Shown in pieces: positions 54,813 to 63,246 of a stretch of 64,000 bases of DNA. Source of the DNA: Lachnospiraceae bacterium (GTDB lineage: Bacteria > Bacillota > Clostridia > Lachnospirales > Lachnospiraceae); the NCBI GenBank assembly GCA_017634455.1, contig JAGBNK010000022.1, positions 1 to 64,000 of the forward strand. Reading direction: 5' to 3'. The position numbers and the translations under genes were made by a program. The notes beneath the pieces are model-generated. The model saw only the letters and a list, made by a program, of their open reading frames with translations, searched no databases and was not told where the DNA came from. Every line of letters starts with the position of its first letter. Position 1 is the stretch's first letter.

Positions 54813-55694
54813 ATGTTGGACAAGATTAGAGATTTCATTAGAGAAAAAAGAAATATCAAGAAGATTGCAGTGGGAGCCATTGTGATTATAACTGCTGTGG
54901 TTATAATTACACAGATTTCTATAGAGCCAGCCTCTGTAGATTCGAATCAGCCAAATGTATCTGTAAGTGATGACACAGCATCTACCCAAGGTGCCAAGTC
55001 TGATAAGGATAAAAAGGACAATAAAGCCCTAGATTCATCAGATACAACAGATAAAGATTCGAAGGATGAGTCTAAAACAGATGAATCAAAAAATGACGAG
55101 TCTAAAAAAGGTAAGTCACATACAGCCCAGCCTCAAAAGAATGAGACTCAAAAGGATTCTACCGCCGAAAATAAGTCTGCTGCTGGTAATTCTAATATTG
55201 CTGGAAATTCTTCAGCGACAGGTTCAGCTGATAATAGTTCTGGCAATTCCAAAACACAGACTAATACATCAGAATCTGGTTCTAACGAAGTACAGCAGGT
55301 AAGAGAACCGAAGGTTGTGAATTGTACAGTTACAATTGATTGTTCTTCCATAAGTGGAAATGGTGCTTTGACAGCTGCTGGCAATCCGCAGTTGGAGGCT
55401 TATGCTGCTAATCCTACTATTTTATCAGTAAATATAAATGTGTCGGATACCAATGATGATGGCAAAGTTGGAGTAGATGAGGCTATAAAACAGGCTTGTG
55501 ATGCATATGGCATACAGTATGAGTTTAAGAGCTCATCATATCTTAGTGGAATGAATTATCTATATGAATTTAATGCAGGTCCTAACAGTGGATGGATGTA
55601 CAAAGTAAATGGCAGAGTTCCAAACAAGGGCTGCAATTCATATTACCTAAATGGATCAGAGGATGTTCTATGGTATTACGTGATAAGTTATTAG
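54813..55694 (+). CDS. DUF4430 surface protein (transcobalamin-like domain)
   Basis: 293 residues. One membrane anchor near the N-terminus (about 17-36), a long Ser/Asp/Lys/Asn-rich linker (50-160) that would span the wall, then a DUF4430 domain (about 168-293): VNCTVTIDCSSI, SVNINVSD, SGMNYLYEFN, and the conserved SGWMYKVNGRVPNKGCNSY with VLWYYVISY. DUF4430 has the fold of the C-terminal cobalamin-contacting domain of intrinsic factor/transcobalamin. The segment DTNDDGKVGVDE (about 212-223) looks like a calcium-binding loop. It is the first gene under the B12 riboswitch and is therefore probably a corrinoid-binding surface protein. Confidence 0.82.
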   Translation: MLDKIRDFIREKRNIKKIAVGAIVIITAVVIITQISIEPASVDSNQPNVSVSDDTASTQGAKSDKDKKDNKALDSSDTTDKDSKDESKTDESKNDESKKGKSHTAQPQKNETQKDSTAENKSAAGNSNIAGNSSATGSADNSSGNSKTQTNTSESGSNEVQQVREPKVVNCTVTIDCSSISGNGALTAAGNPQLEAYAANPTILSVNINVSDTNDDGKVGVDEAIKQACDAYGIQYEFKSSSYLSGMNYLYEFNAGPNSGWMYKVNGRVPNKGCNSYYLNGSEDVLWYYVISY

Positions 55695-56554
55695 AAAAGA
55701 GAGGTTTGGGATTTTTACATCCGGTGTGTGCCTTTATATATCTGGTTATGGCTCTTATATTGACCATGTTTACAATGAATCCTATGCTTATAGGAATTTC
55801 TCTGGTGGCTGGTATTTCATATGAGATACATATTATGGGATTATACAGATTTCGAAGATATATTCCATGGCTTATTTTAATATTTATCATAACAACTCTG
55901 GGCAATATGGTTATATCACACAATGGAGCACATGTATTATTCCGATTAAATGATAATCGTGTAACTCTGGAAGCCGGCTTTTATGGTGCGGTATTTGGAC
56001 TGATGTTTGCAGCAGCTTTTCTGTGGTGCGACATTACTCAGCGCATAATTACCGGCGAGAAAATCACTTACATGTTTGGAAGTGTTGCTCCGAATATGGG
56101 GCTTATTATCTCAATGACCCTTCATTATATTCCCATGCTTCGGAAGAGACTTGAGGTGGTTCATGCTGCGCAGGTATCCATGGGAAGAGGAGATTACAAA
56201 AATAGATGGGACAGAGCTAAGCAGTGGGGCAAGGAATTCTCCATTGTAATAAGCTGGTCTTTGGAAAATGCTATTGATACATCTGCAATAATGTCCACTA
56301 TGGGTTATGGTACAGGCAAGAGGACGAATTATTCTAATTATAGAATAAAAAAGGCAGACTTGTGGTTTTTGTTTATAGTGTTGGCTTTGGCAATTCCTGC
56401 TTTTATAGTGGTTTTGTCCCTTGAGTTCAAGGTGTATTATTATCCTACTTTTGGTGCAATGTGTTCATTGAGACATATGGCTTTTGGAAGTATTGGTTAT
56501 TTGATTTATATGTTTATTCCATTTGTGGCAGAGAGATTCTTTAAGTGGCATTAG
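55670..56554 (+). CDS. ECF transporter T component
   Basis: 294-residue membrane protein (EcfT, CbiQ/BioN type) with about six helices and cytoplasmic coupling motifs: the first Ala-Arg-Gly-like motif in VSMGRGDYKNRW and the second near IMSTMGYGTGKRT. I start at the ATG at 55670 (AGAGGA six bases upstream), giving a 25-base overlap with the DUF4430 gene and translational coupling. It links the ATPases to the S component for vitamin uptake. Confidence 0.9.
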   Translation: MVLRDKLLEKRGLGFLHPVCAFIYLVMALILTMFTMNPMLIGISLVAGISYEIHIMGLYRFRRYIPWLILIFIITTLGNMVISHNGAHVLFRLNDNRVTLEAGFYGAVFGLMFAAAFLWCDITQRIITGEKITYMFGSVAPNMGLIISMTLHYIPMLRKRLEVVHAAQVSMGRGDYKNRWDRAKQWGKEFSIVISWSLENAIDTSAIMSTMGYGTGKRTNYSNYRIKKADLWFLFIVLALAIPAFIVVLSLEFKVYYYPTFGAMCSLRHMAFGSIGYLIYMFIPFVAERFFKWH

Positions 56555-56612
56555 CAGTTTTGCATATTGGAATAATCATTTGTATTTTGACATCAGTGAA
56601 ATGAGGTTATAA

Positions 56613-58439
56613 GTGGCTTTAATTAGATTTGAAAATGTTGACTTTACCTATCCTGGAGCTGAGAACAAGGCTCTGGACAATATAAATATAGAGATAAATG
56701 ATGGGGATTTTGTCCTTATCTGTGGACCTAGTGGTTGCGGTAAGACAACTCTTATTAAGCAGCTACTGCCTGAAATATGTCCCTATGGTTATAGAGAAGG
56801 TCGAATAGTTTATTATGGTTTGACTAATGATTATAATGGCTTGGCTCATAATCCTAATGTATATGATGGCCAGAATAAGGGCTGTGATTTAGATGAGTTA
56901 TCTCCTAGAGATTTGGCCAGAACCTTTGGCTTTGTAGGACAGAATCCTCAGAGTCAGATGGTGACAGATAAAGTATGGCATGAGCTGGCTTTTGGCATGG
57001 AAAATATTGGTACAACCCAGGAGATTATGGAGAGAAGAATTGCTGAAATATGCGAATTCTTTGGTATGCAAAGCTGGCTTGATAAGGATGTGGCATCTCT
57101 GTCTGGTGGTGAGATGCAGATGGTACATCTGGCATCTGTTATGGTTATGGAACCTAGAGTGTTGATTCTTGATGAGCCAACAGGCCAGCTTGATCCTTTG
57201 GCAGCCAGAAATTTTCTGGATATGCTGGCTCGAATTAATCAGGAGTTGGGAACTACCATTATATTGGTGGAGCATCATCTGGAGGAAGCTTATGCAATGG
57301 CGGACATGGTTGTTGTCATGGATGAGGCTTCTGTGAAATGTGTAGGAAGCCCACGAGATGTGGCCGGTGAGCTGGGATTTCGAGCTGGTCTTCCATCAGC
57401 TTTGATAATAGCAAAGTCAGTATTGGATGGGGCCGGTGAGAAGATGCCTGTAAATGCCACCTATGACCTGCCATTAAATGTGGCTGAGGGTCAGAAATGG
57501 TTGCGAAGATTATTTGATGGGAAGATTTCTCCTAGTACCTATGAAATGGTTGATCATACTGCAGATATACAGAATGATGTATCAATAGACAAGATTCAGA
57601 AGACAAAAAGCACATTGGATGTTGTGTTGAAGACCCAGGAATTGTGCTTTGCATATGATGAGGGCAAGGTTGTATTACAGGATTGTAGCTTTTCCATTTC
57701 ACGAGGGGAGATATTTACCCTACTTGGTGGAAATGGAACAGGAAAGAGCACTTTGTTGAAATTGCTTTCAACTACATTAAAACCTGCTTATGGAACCATT
57801 GAAGTTCTAGGCAGGAAGCTGGGAGGATTCAAGGATTCAATTCAGTTAAAACCCAAGGGTGACAAGACTCCTCTGGGATATGAGGGAATGGTATTGCTGC
57901 CACAGGATCCTATGGCTTTGTTTACAGAAATAACAGTTTGGGATGAATTGAGAGAGTCTTTGGATGGACTGCCTTATAGTCTGGATGAAAAGGATAAACT
58001 GGTTTTGGATATGCTTCAGCAGTTGAAGCTGACAGGATACGAGAAGAGACATCCTTATGATTTAAGCGGAGGACAACAACAGATGCTTGCCATTGGAAAG
58101 CTATTATTGTTGAAACCTCAAATAATATTAATGGATGAACCTACTAAGGGATTGGATTATGATCGCAAGATTGCATTGGGGCAAATGATTACTGAACTTG
58201 CTGCTGATGGCATAAGCTTTCTTATAGTGAGTCATGATATAGAATTTGCAGCCAGGTTTGCTCACAGATGTGGACTGATGCATGATGGTAGAATCGTAGC
58301 AGTTGATAATGCCAAGAGCTTCTTCGCAGGAAATAGCTTCTTTACAACAGCTGCCAATAGAATGGCCAGAAGATTCTGCCCTGAGGCCGTACTTCCAGAG
58401 GAGGTGATTGCATTTTGCGCAAGAGAACTGGAAGAGTAA
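56613..58439 (+). CDS. ECF transporter fused ATPase (A-A')
   Basis: 608 residues with two ABC domains. Domain 1: Walker A GPSGCGKTT (about 36-44), signature LSGGEMQ, Walker B VLILDEPTGQLD. Domain 2: Walker A GGNGTGKST (about 373-381), signature LSGGQQQ, Walker B IILMDEPTKGLD. Both sites look intact. Start GTG at 56613 with GAGG upstream. In most ECF systems the two ATPases are separate; here they are one chain. It energises uptake with the adjacent T and S components. Confidence 0.94.
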   Translation: MALIRFENVDFTYPGAENKALDNINIEINDGDFVLICGPSGCGKTTLIKQLLPEICPYGYREGRIVYYGLTNDYNGLAHNPNVYDGQNKGCDLDELSPRDLARTFGFVGQNPQSQMVTDKVWHELAFGMENIGTTQEIMERRIAEICEFFGMQSWLDKDVASLSGGEMQMVHLASVMVMEPRVLILDEPTGQLDPLAARNFLDMLARINQELGTTIILVEHHLEEAYAMADMVVVMDEASVKCVGSPRDVAGELGFRAGLPSALIIAKSVLDGAGEKMPVNATYDLPLNVAEGQKWLRRLFDGKISPSTYEMVDHTADIQNDVSIDKIQKTKSTLDVVLKTQELCFAYDEGKVVLQDCSFSISRGEIFTLLGGNGTGKSTLLKLLSTTLKPAYGTIEVLGRKLGGFKDSIQLKPKGDKTPLGYEGMVLLPQDPMALFTEITVWDELRESLDGLPYSLDEKDKLVLDMLQQLKLTGYEKRHPYDLSGGQQQMLAIGKLLLLKPQIILMDEPTKGLDYDRKIALGQMITELAADGISFLIVSHDIEFAARFAHRCGLMHDGRIVAVDNAKSFFAGNSFFTTAANRMARRFCPEAVLPEEVIAFCARELEE

Positions 58440-59176
58440 AAGCTCGTGAAGTAGTAATGATTGCAATCATGTCCGCAATTACTGTTTTAGGAAATATGCT
58501 TTCATTTCCTGTTCTTCCTATACAGGCGGGAACAGGAATGGTTATAATTTCTGGCATCGCCTTTGGGCCGGTTGCTGGAATACTTATAGGTATGCTGTCC
58601 AGATTTATTGTAAATTTCTTCACAGGACAGGGTGTGTGGACCATTTGGCAGATGTGCACCTGGGGATTGCTGGGAGCCATATCAGGAGCAGTATTTTCCA
58701 AGATAGATATAGAAGCTCCCAGATCCAGAGATTTCAAGGTGTTGGTTGGACCGGTAAGTGCTGTGGCTTTCATGGAAGTGGTTGCATATGTATCATATCT
58801 TCTATGGCCTGGTGGAGAGGAGACTTTCCTGGGCTGGAGATTGTATGTCTTTGGATTGGCAGGATTGATATTAGGCGCTGCTATTCAGAGGAAGCGAATG
58901 CCGGCAGATGACATTACTCTGGCAGTATTTACCTTTATGGTGGTATTTATCATATATGGTGGAATTATGAATCTGGGAACGATGTTTATGAGCGTCATGA
59001 GCGCCGCAGACATGTCCTGGGATGCTCTTCGTGCTTTGTATGTGACAGGAGCACCATTTGATTTATGGCATGCTCTAAGAGCTGCAATATTTGTATTTAT
59101 ATTTGGTAATAATCTGCTCATAAAACTTGAGCGAGTGAAGATTAAGTATGGCTTTTATCGCGTTCACAGAAGATGA
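58415..59176 (+). CDS. ECF S component, probable corrinoid binder
   Basis: 253-residue membrane protein with about six helices: VVMIAIMSAITVLGNML near the N-terminus (the Ala-rich helix that contacts EcfT), GIAFGPVAGILIGMLSRFI, WTIWQMCTWGLLGAISGAVF. The start is a TTG at 58415, supported by an excellent GGAGGTGA ten bases upstream; it overlaps the ATPase gene by 25 bases. The dedicated T/A components make this a group I ECF system. Substrate specificity for cobalamin or cobinamide is inferred from the riboswitch and neighbours, by analogy to ECF-CbrT. Confidence 0.85.
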   Translation: MRKRTGRVKAREVVMIAIMSAITVLGNMLSFPVLPIQAGTGMVIISGIAFGPVAGILIGMLSRFIVNFFTGQGVWTIWQMCTWGLLGAISGAVFSKIDIEAPRSRDFKVLVGPVSAVAFMEVVAYVSYLLWPGGEETFLGWRLYVFGLAGLILGAAIQRKRMPADDITLAVFTFMVVFIIYGGIMNLGTMFMSVMSAADMSWDALRALYVTGAPFDLWHALRAAIFVFIFGNNLLIKLERVKIKYGFYRVHRR

Positions 59177-59328
59177 CGGAAATATATTTTATAAATATAT
59201 TTTATAAATATAGAGATTTATTTTGCAAATATAGAAATCATTCCGCAAGCGTCATGCTTTAGGAATTTGGATTAATCAGTATATATTTAAATTTATAATA
59301 TATAAAAAAGAAGAAAGGATGGAAGAAA

Positions 59329-61563
59329 ATGTTTAATTTTAAGACAATTTCTAAAAAGGTTGTTGCCGTAATTGGGGCAGCAACAATGGCAGTTACTCTC
59401 TTCGCTGGAAATGTATATTCTGGTGCAAGTGTAGTAAATGCAGATGCAAGTGCAGTTGTTGTAAATGTAACATATACTGCGCAATATGATGGTGCCTTCA
59501 AGGATGTGAAGGTCAATGTACCTGTATCTTCTGATACAGCAGAGAATTTTGGATACACTGATGAGGTAGCAGTATCATCGGGTGTATCAATGCTTGATGT
59601 GTTGGTTCAGATGCACAAGGATATTTTCCCTGAGTATACTCCTGCTAATAAGGATGAGTACTTTGCTATTGATGCCAGCGGAGGGGTTACAAATGCTTTT
59701 GCCAAGGGCGGAAGTAGTGTTGGCTACTACAAGAACGGAGCTATGGCTTGGGGACTTTCAGAGGGAATTGATGAAGGTAATGTAGTTGATGCATTCTATT
59801 ATCAGGATGCAAGATGGTCAGATGTTTATACATCATTTACAAATGTAACAAGTGCAGATGGATATTTATCAGGAACAATTCTGTATCCTAATGGATATGA
59901 TCCAAATACTTATGCTCCTATTATGGCACCACTTGCCGGTGTAGAATTAGGATGGCTCAATCCTGAAACTTTGGAGATTACGCCAGCCAGCACCTGGCAG
60001 CAAGTGAGAACAAATGATGATGGTTCTTTTTCTGTAGAAGTTCCAAGTACATCAACAAAGTATTTGCTTACTGTGCTTGATGGAACAACTGGTACAACTC
60101 CCCTTGTTAGAACTCTTTGCATAGATTATCCTGCAACTCCAAAGGTTGTAACATCTGCCAAGACAATGGATCAGGAGTTGGCTACATATGCTTTGGCTGG
60201 TAGATTCATTGCTGACAATAATAAGAAGCTTCAATATGGCGAGGATAATGCAGAATGGTTCCTTATAGGATTGGGACGCGCAGGTTTTCCTGTGTCTGAT
60301 GGTCTTTATGCAAGTTATTATGACAGTGTGAAGACATATCTTGCTGGACATAATAACAAGTTTTCTAAGCCTACAGATTGTGCCAAGGTGGTTATGGCTC
60401 TCAATGCCATTGGATATGATCCAACTAATATTGATGGATTGGATATTACTGCTCAGTTAAATGATTCTAATCAGGTAAATGGAGATAATGCGACAGCATA
60501 TATGCTTCTTGCAATTGAGTCAAAAAACTATAATGTAGCTGCAAGAGATGCTTATATTAAGACTTTGGTTGATGATGCATATGCTTCTGGCGGCTGGGGC
60601 TGGAATGGAGTTTCAGCAGATCTGGATACAACAGGTATTGTATTGGCTGCTCTTGCTCCGTATTACAATACTAATGCATCAGTGAAGGCTGTTGTTGACA
60701 ATGCGGTAGCAGCTCTTTCTAAGATGCAGTCAGCAGATGGTGCATTTGCATCCGGTATGGATGAGAATTCAAATACAACAGCTATGGTTGTATTGGGATT
60801 ATCAGAGCTTGGAATCAATGCAGATACTGATGCCAAATTTGTAAAGAATGGTATTTCAGCAGTAGATGCTCTCTGTTCTTTTGCAACAGATAATGGTGGA
60901 TTTGGCTGGACAGATAATGTTGATGATAATGATTTATCTACTTGTCAGTCATATGCTTCTCTCGGTTCATACTTTAGAATGAACTCAGAGATGAACAGAT
61001 TATTTGACATGACTGCAGAGTCTACAATTACAGCATTGGATGGCTCTGTTGTATTGGCAGATCCAAATGGTGTTCTTCCAGCATCATCATTTATCGAAGC
61101 TGAAGAAGTGAAATCTGGTGAGACTTATGACAATGCCAATGCATTGGTAAAGGCTCAGTATCCAGCTGCTTCAAATACAGCAGTATTTGAAATCAATCTC
61201 TTCGATGCATCTCTTAATCAGCTTCATCAGTTAAATGGCAAGGTATATGTAGGAGTTCTTCTTCCATTTACTGTATCAGCAGGACATAAGCTTGTGGCAT
61301 TTAGAGTAGACGGAGACAAGTTGGTAGCTTGTGATGTGGAATATGATGCTAATGAAAATGTGGCAATGATTTCTACAGATCATTTCTCAACATTTGTATT
61401 TGCAGAGGTTCCAGAGGAAGCTGTTGCAACACCTGCTCAGACAGTAACAACAGTTGCTGCCAAGGCTCCAAAGACTGGCGATGATTATGTATTATGGATT
61501 AGCTTGATTTTGGTTGCTATTGGTTGCAGCGCAATCCTGGTTGCTAAGAAGAAACAGCAGTAG
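59329..61563 (+). CDS. Wall-anchored intrinsic-factor-like protein
   Basis: 744 residues. Signal peptide (1-39, ...VVNADA), DUF4430-type beta domain (about 43-165), a carboxypeptidase-regulatory-like beta domain (about 178-270), an alpha/alpha-barrel of prenyltransferase/squalene-cyclase type repeats (about 280-560; YASGGWGWNG, QSADGAFASG, DNGGFGWTDN), a C-terminal beta domain, and a sortase signal APKTGDD (712-718) with hydrophobic helix and KKKQQ. Animal intrinsic factor and transcobalamin consist of exactly such an alpha/alpha barrel and a DUF4430-like domain, here in the opposite order. It lies 152 bases after the S component with no terminator between, so is likely B12-regulated too. Confidence 0.82.
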   Translation: MFNFKTISKKVVAVIGAATMAVTLFAGNVYSGASVVNADASAVVVNVTYTAQYDGAFKDVKVNVPVSSDTAENFGYTDEVAVSSGVSMLDVLVQMHKDIFPEYTPANKDEYFAIDASGGVTNAFAKGGSSVGYYKNGAMAWGLSEGIDEGNVVDAFYYQDARWSDVYTSFTNVTSADGYLSGTILYPNGYDPNTYAPIMAPLAGVELGWLNPETLEITPASTWQQVRTNDDGSFSVEVPSTSTKYLLTVLDGTTGTTPLVRTLCIDYPATPKVVTSAKTMDQELATYALAGRFIADNNKKLQYGEDNAEWFLIGLGRAGFPVSDGLYASYYDSVKTYLAGHNNKFSKPTDCAKVVMALNAIGYDPTNIDGLDITAQLNDSNQVNGDNATAYMLLAIESKNYNVAARDAYIKTLVDDAYASGGWGWNGVSADLDTTGIVLAALAPYYNTNASVKAVVDNAVAALSKMQSADGAFASGMDENSNTTAMVVLGLSELGINADTDAKFVKNGISAVDALCSFATDNGGFGWTDNVDDNDLSTCQSYASLGSYFRMNSEMNRLFDMTAESTITALDGSVVLADPNGVLPASSFIEAEEVKSGETYDNANALVKAQYPAASNTAVFEINLFDASLNQLHQLNGKVYVGVLLPFTVSAGHKLVAFRVDGDKLVACDVEYDANENVAMISTDHFSTFVFAEVPEEAVATPAQTVTTVAAKAPKTGDDYVLWISLILVAIGCSAILVAKKKQQ

Positions 61564-61644
61564 TTTGTGCTGAATACAATTTATAAGAAATGTATATAAT
61601 AAGCCTATGTTTTCTTGACATAGATTTGTTAAATGATTAGGATT

Positions 61645-61675
61645 AATGTGTGTGGTTTTTCCACACACATTTTTT
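61645..61675 (+). terminator. Terminator of the B12 uptake operon
   Basis: AATGTGTGTGG pairs with CCACACACATT across a five-T loop, then a T run. Confidence 0.93.
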
Positions 61676-61764
61676 CTGTGGAGATATATTTGTAAAATGC
61701 TTATGCATTGATTTATAATATCTCATATAGGGATGATGAAATTTCAGATGGGAGAATAAATACC

Positions 61765-62289
61765 ATGAAAAAAGTAGAAGATTACGTAAGAACCATTCCG
61801 GATTTTCCAGAACCTGGAATTATGTTTAGAGACATAACAACTGTATTGCAGGATGCAGATGGATTACAGCTTGCAATTGATGAGATGACTAAACTTCTTG
61901 ATGGAGTTGATTGTGATGTTATCGCAGGTGCAGAGTCTAGAGGATTTATCTTCGGTACAGCAATTGCTTACAATACACATAAGCCATTTGTACTTGTAAG
62001 AAAAGCAGGAAAGCTTCCTGGAGAGACAGTAGCCAAGACATATGATTTGGAATATGGCACAGCTACAATTGAGATGCACAAGGATTCTATCAAGCCTGGA
62101 CAGAAGGTTGTATTGGTTGATGACTTGATTGCAACTGGTGGTACAATCGAGGCAGCAGCTCAGTTAGTAGAAGAGCTTGGCGGTGAGGTTGTGAAGATTG
62201 TATTCCTTATGGAACTTGAAGGCCTTAAGGGCAGAGAGAGACTTGCAAAATATGATGTTGCTTCAGTTGTAAAATATCCTGGTAAATAA
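61765..62289 (+). CDS. apt: Adenine phosphoribosyltransferase
   Basis: 174 residues from the ATG at 61765 (GGGAG ten bases upstream; an earlier in-frame ATG at 61708 adds a non-family stretch). Salvages adenine + PRPP to AMP. Landmarks: FRDITTVLQD, AGAESRGFIFG, VLVRKAGKLPG, and the PRPP loop VVLVDDLIATGGTI. Full length for the family and monocistronic. Confidence 0.96.
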   Translation: MKKVEDYVRTIPDFPEPGIMFRDITTVLQDADGLQLAIDEMTKLLDGVDCDVIAGAESRGFIFGTAIAYNTHKPFVLVRKAGKLPGETVAKTYDLEYGTATIEMHKDSIKPGQKVVLVDDLIATGGTIEAAAQLVEELGGEVVKIVFLMELEGLKGRERLAKYDVASVVKYPGK

Positions 62290-62329
62290 TTCAGATATTT
62301 AAACTGATGACATAGAATTAAAACAAAAT

Positions 62330-62364
62330 AAATCAGCATTCACAAAATTTGTGGATGCTGATTT
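62330..62364. terminator. Bidirectional terminator, apt / HAD
   Basis: A perfect stem AAATCAGCATTCACAAA, interrupted only by a mismatch at T/G, with TTTGTGGATGCTGATTT, between convergent genes. Confidence 0.85.
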
Positions 62365-62429
62365 TGCTTATAAATATATTTTTAAAAACTTCTCAATTTT
62401 TTCTTATGGAGTTTCTATCATAATTCCTG

Positions 62430-63098
62430 TTACTTATTAGAACTAATTAGTTTATCAACGATTCTTGGTACATCACTTAGACCATTTGCCACATCATATA
62501 AGAGGGGCTCTAAATCGGGAGAAGGGCCACTTAAATCCGGTACCATGACAGTTATGCATCCGGCAGATGAAGCTGAGCGTATGCCGTTTGGAGCGTCCTC
62601 AAGGGCCAGGCAATTCTGTGGATTCAAGCCCAACTGTTTGCAAGCATATTGATAGACATCAGGATGAGGCTTGCCTCGTTTTACCATATGGGCACTTATT
62701 ACCATGTCAAATGAATCCTGCAGACCAACCTGGGTGAGACGAGGGATGGCACGATCCATATCTGTTGCTGTGACAACAGCGGTTTTTAGATTATGAGATT
62801 TGAGATACTCAAGTAATTCCTGAACTCCAGGTTTGGCTTCCACCCCCTCTGCCTCGCTAATCTCAAGCATTATTGCAGTGGAGCGCTTGTGTATTTCCTC
62901 ATAAGGCACATCCATGCCGTATCTGCCCTGCCATAGTTTCAAAGCGTCAGCGCTGTTTAAGCTTCTCTGGAGCAGAGCATCTTCCCTTGTGAAATCTGTG
63001 TAGCCGAACTCGTGAAAGGCCTGTGGCCATGAACGGTTATAATATTTTTCTGTATCTGTAATGGTTCCATCCATATCAAATAAAACTGCTTCTAACAT
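62430..63098 (-). CDS. HAD-superfamily phosphatase/phosphoglucomutase-like
   Basis: 222 residues. Motif I DMDGTITDTE (nucleophile Asp and acid/base Asp), motif II VVTATD, motif III lysine in MVKRGKPHPDVY, motif IV LEDAPNGIRSA. The helical cap is C1 type, as in beta-phosphoglucomutase and sugar-phosphate phosphatases. A beta-phosphoglucomutase would be expected to act on maltose-derived glucose-1-phosphate; a phosphatase is equally possible. GGAGAAT precedes the start on the complement. Confidence 0.88.
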   Translation of the reverse strand: MLEAVLFDMDGTITDTEKYYNRSWPQAFHEFGYTDFTREDALLQRSLNSADALKLWQGRYGMDVPYEEIHKRSTAIMLEISEAEGVEAKPGVQELLEYLKSHNLKTAVVTATDMDRAIPRLTQVGLQDSFDMVISAHMVKRGKPHPDVYQYACKQLGLNPQNCLALEDAPNGIRSASSAGCITVMVPDLSGPSPDLEPLLYDVANGLSDVPRIVDKLISSNK

Positions 63099-63210
63099 AT
63101 ATATATTCTCCTGATTTTTATTGCAGAATTGCTGTTATATTATTTCTGATAAGTTATTTTAATGCTTTTATTCTAATTGCTCTATTTTACTATGATATTT
63201 CTTTAGCGTT

Positions 63211-63240
63211 TTGTTAAATAAAAGCTAACTGTAGTATAAT
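63211..63240 (+). promoter_or_regulatory. Promoter of a second leaderless-type gene
   Basis: TTGTTA and a perfect TATAAT are 18 bases apart; the -10 box ends six bases before the ATG at 63247, as in the promoter at 43466-43494. No ribosome site lies in the gap. Confidence 0.6.
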
Positions 63241-63246
63241 AAATCC

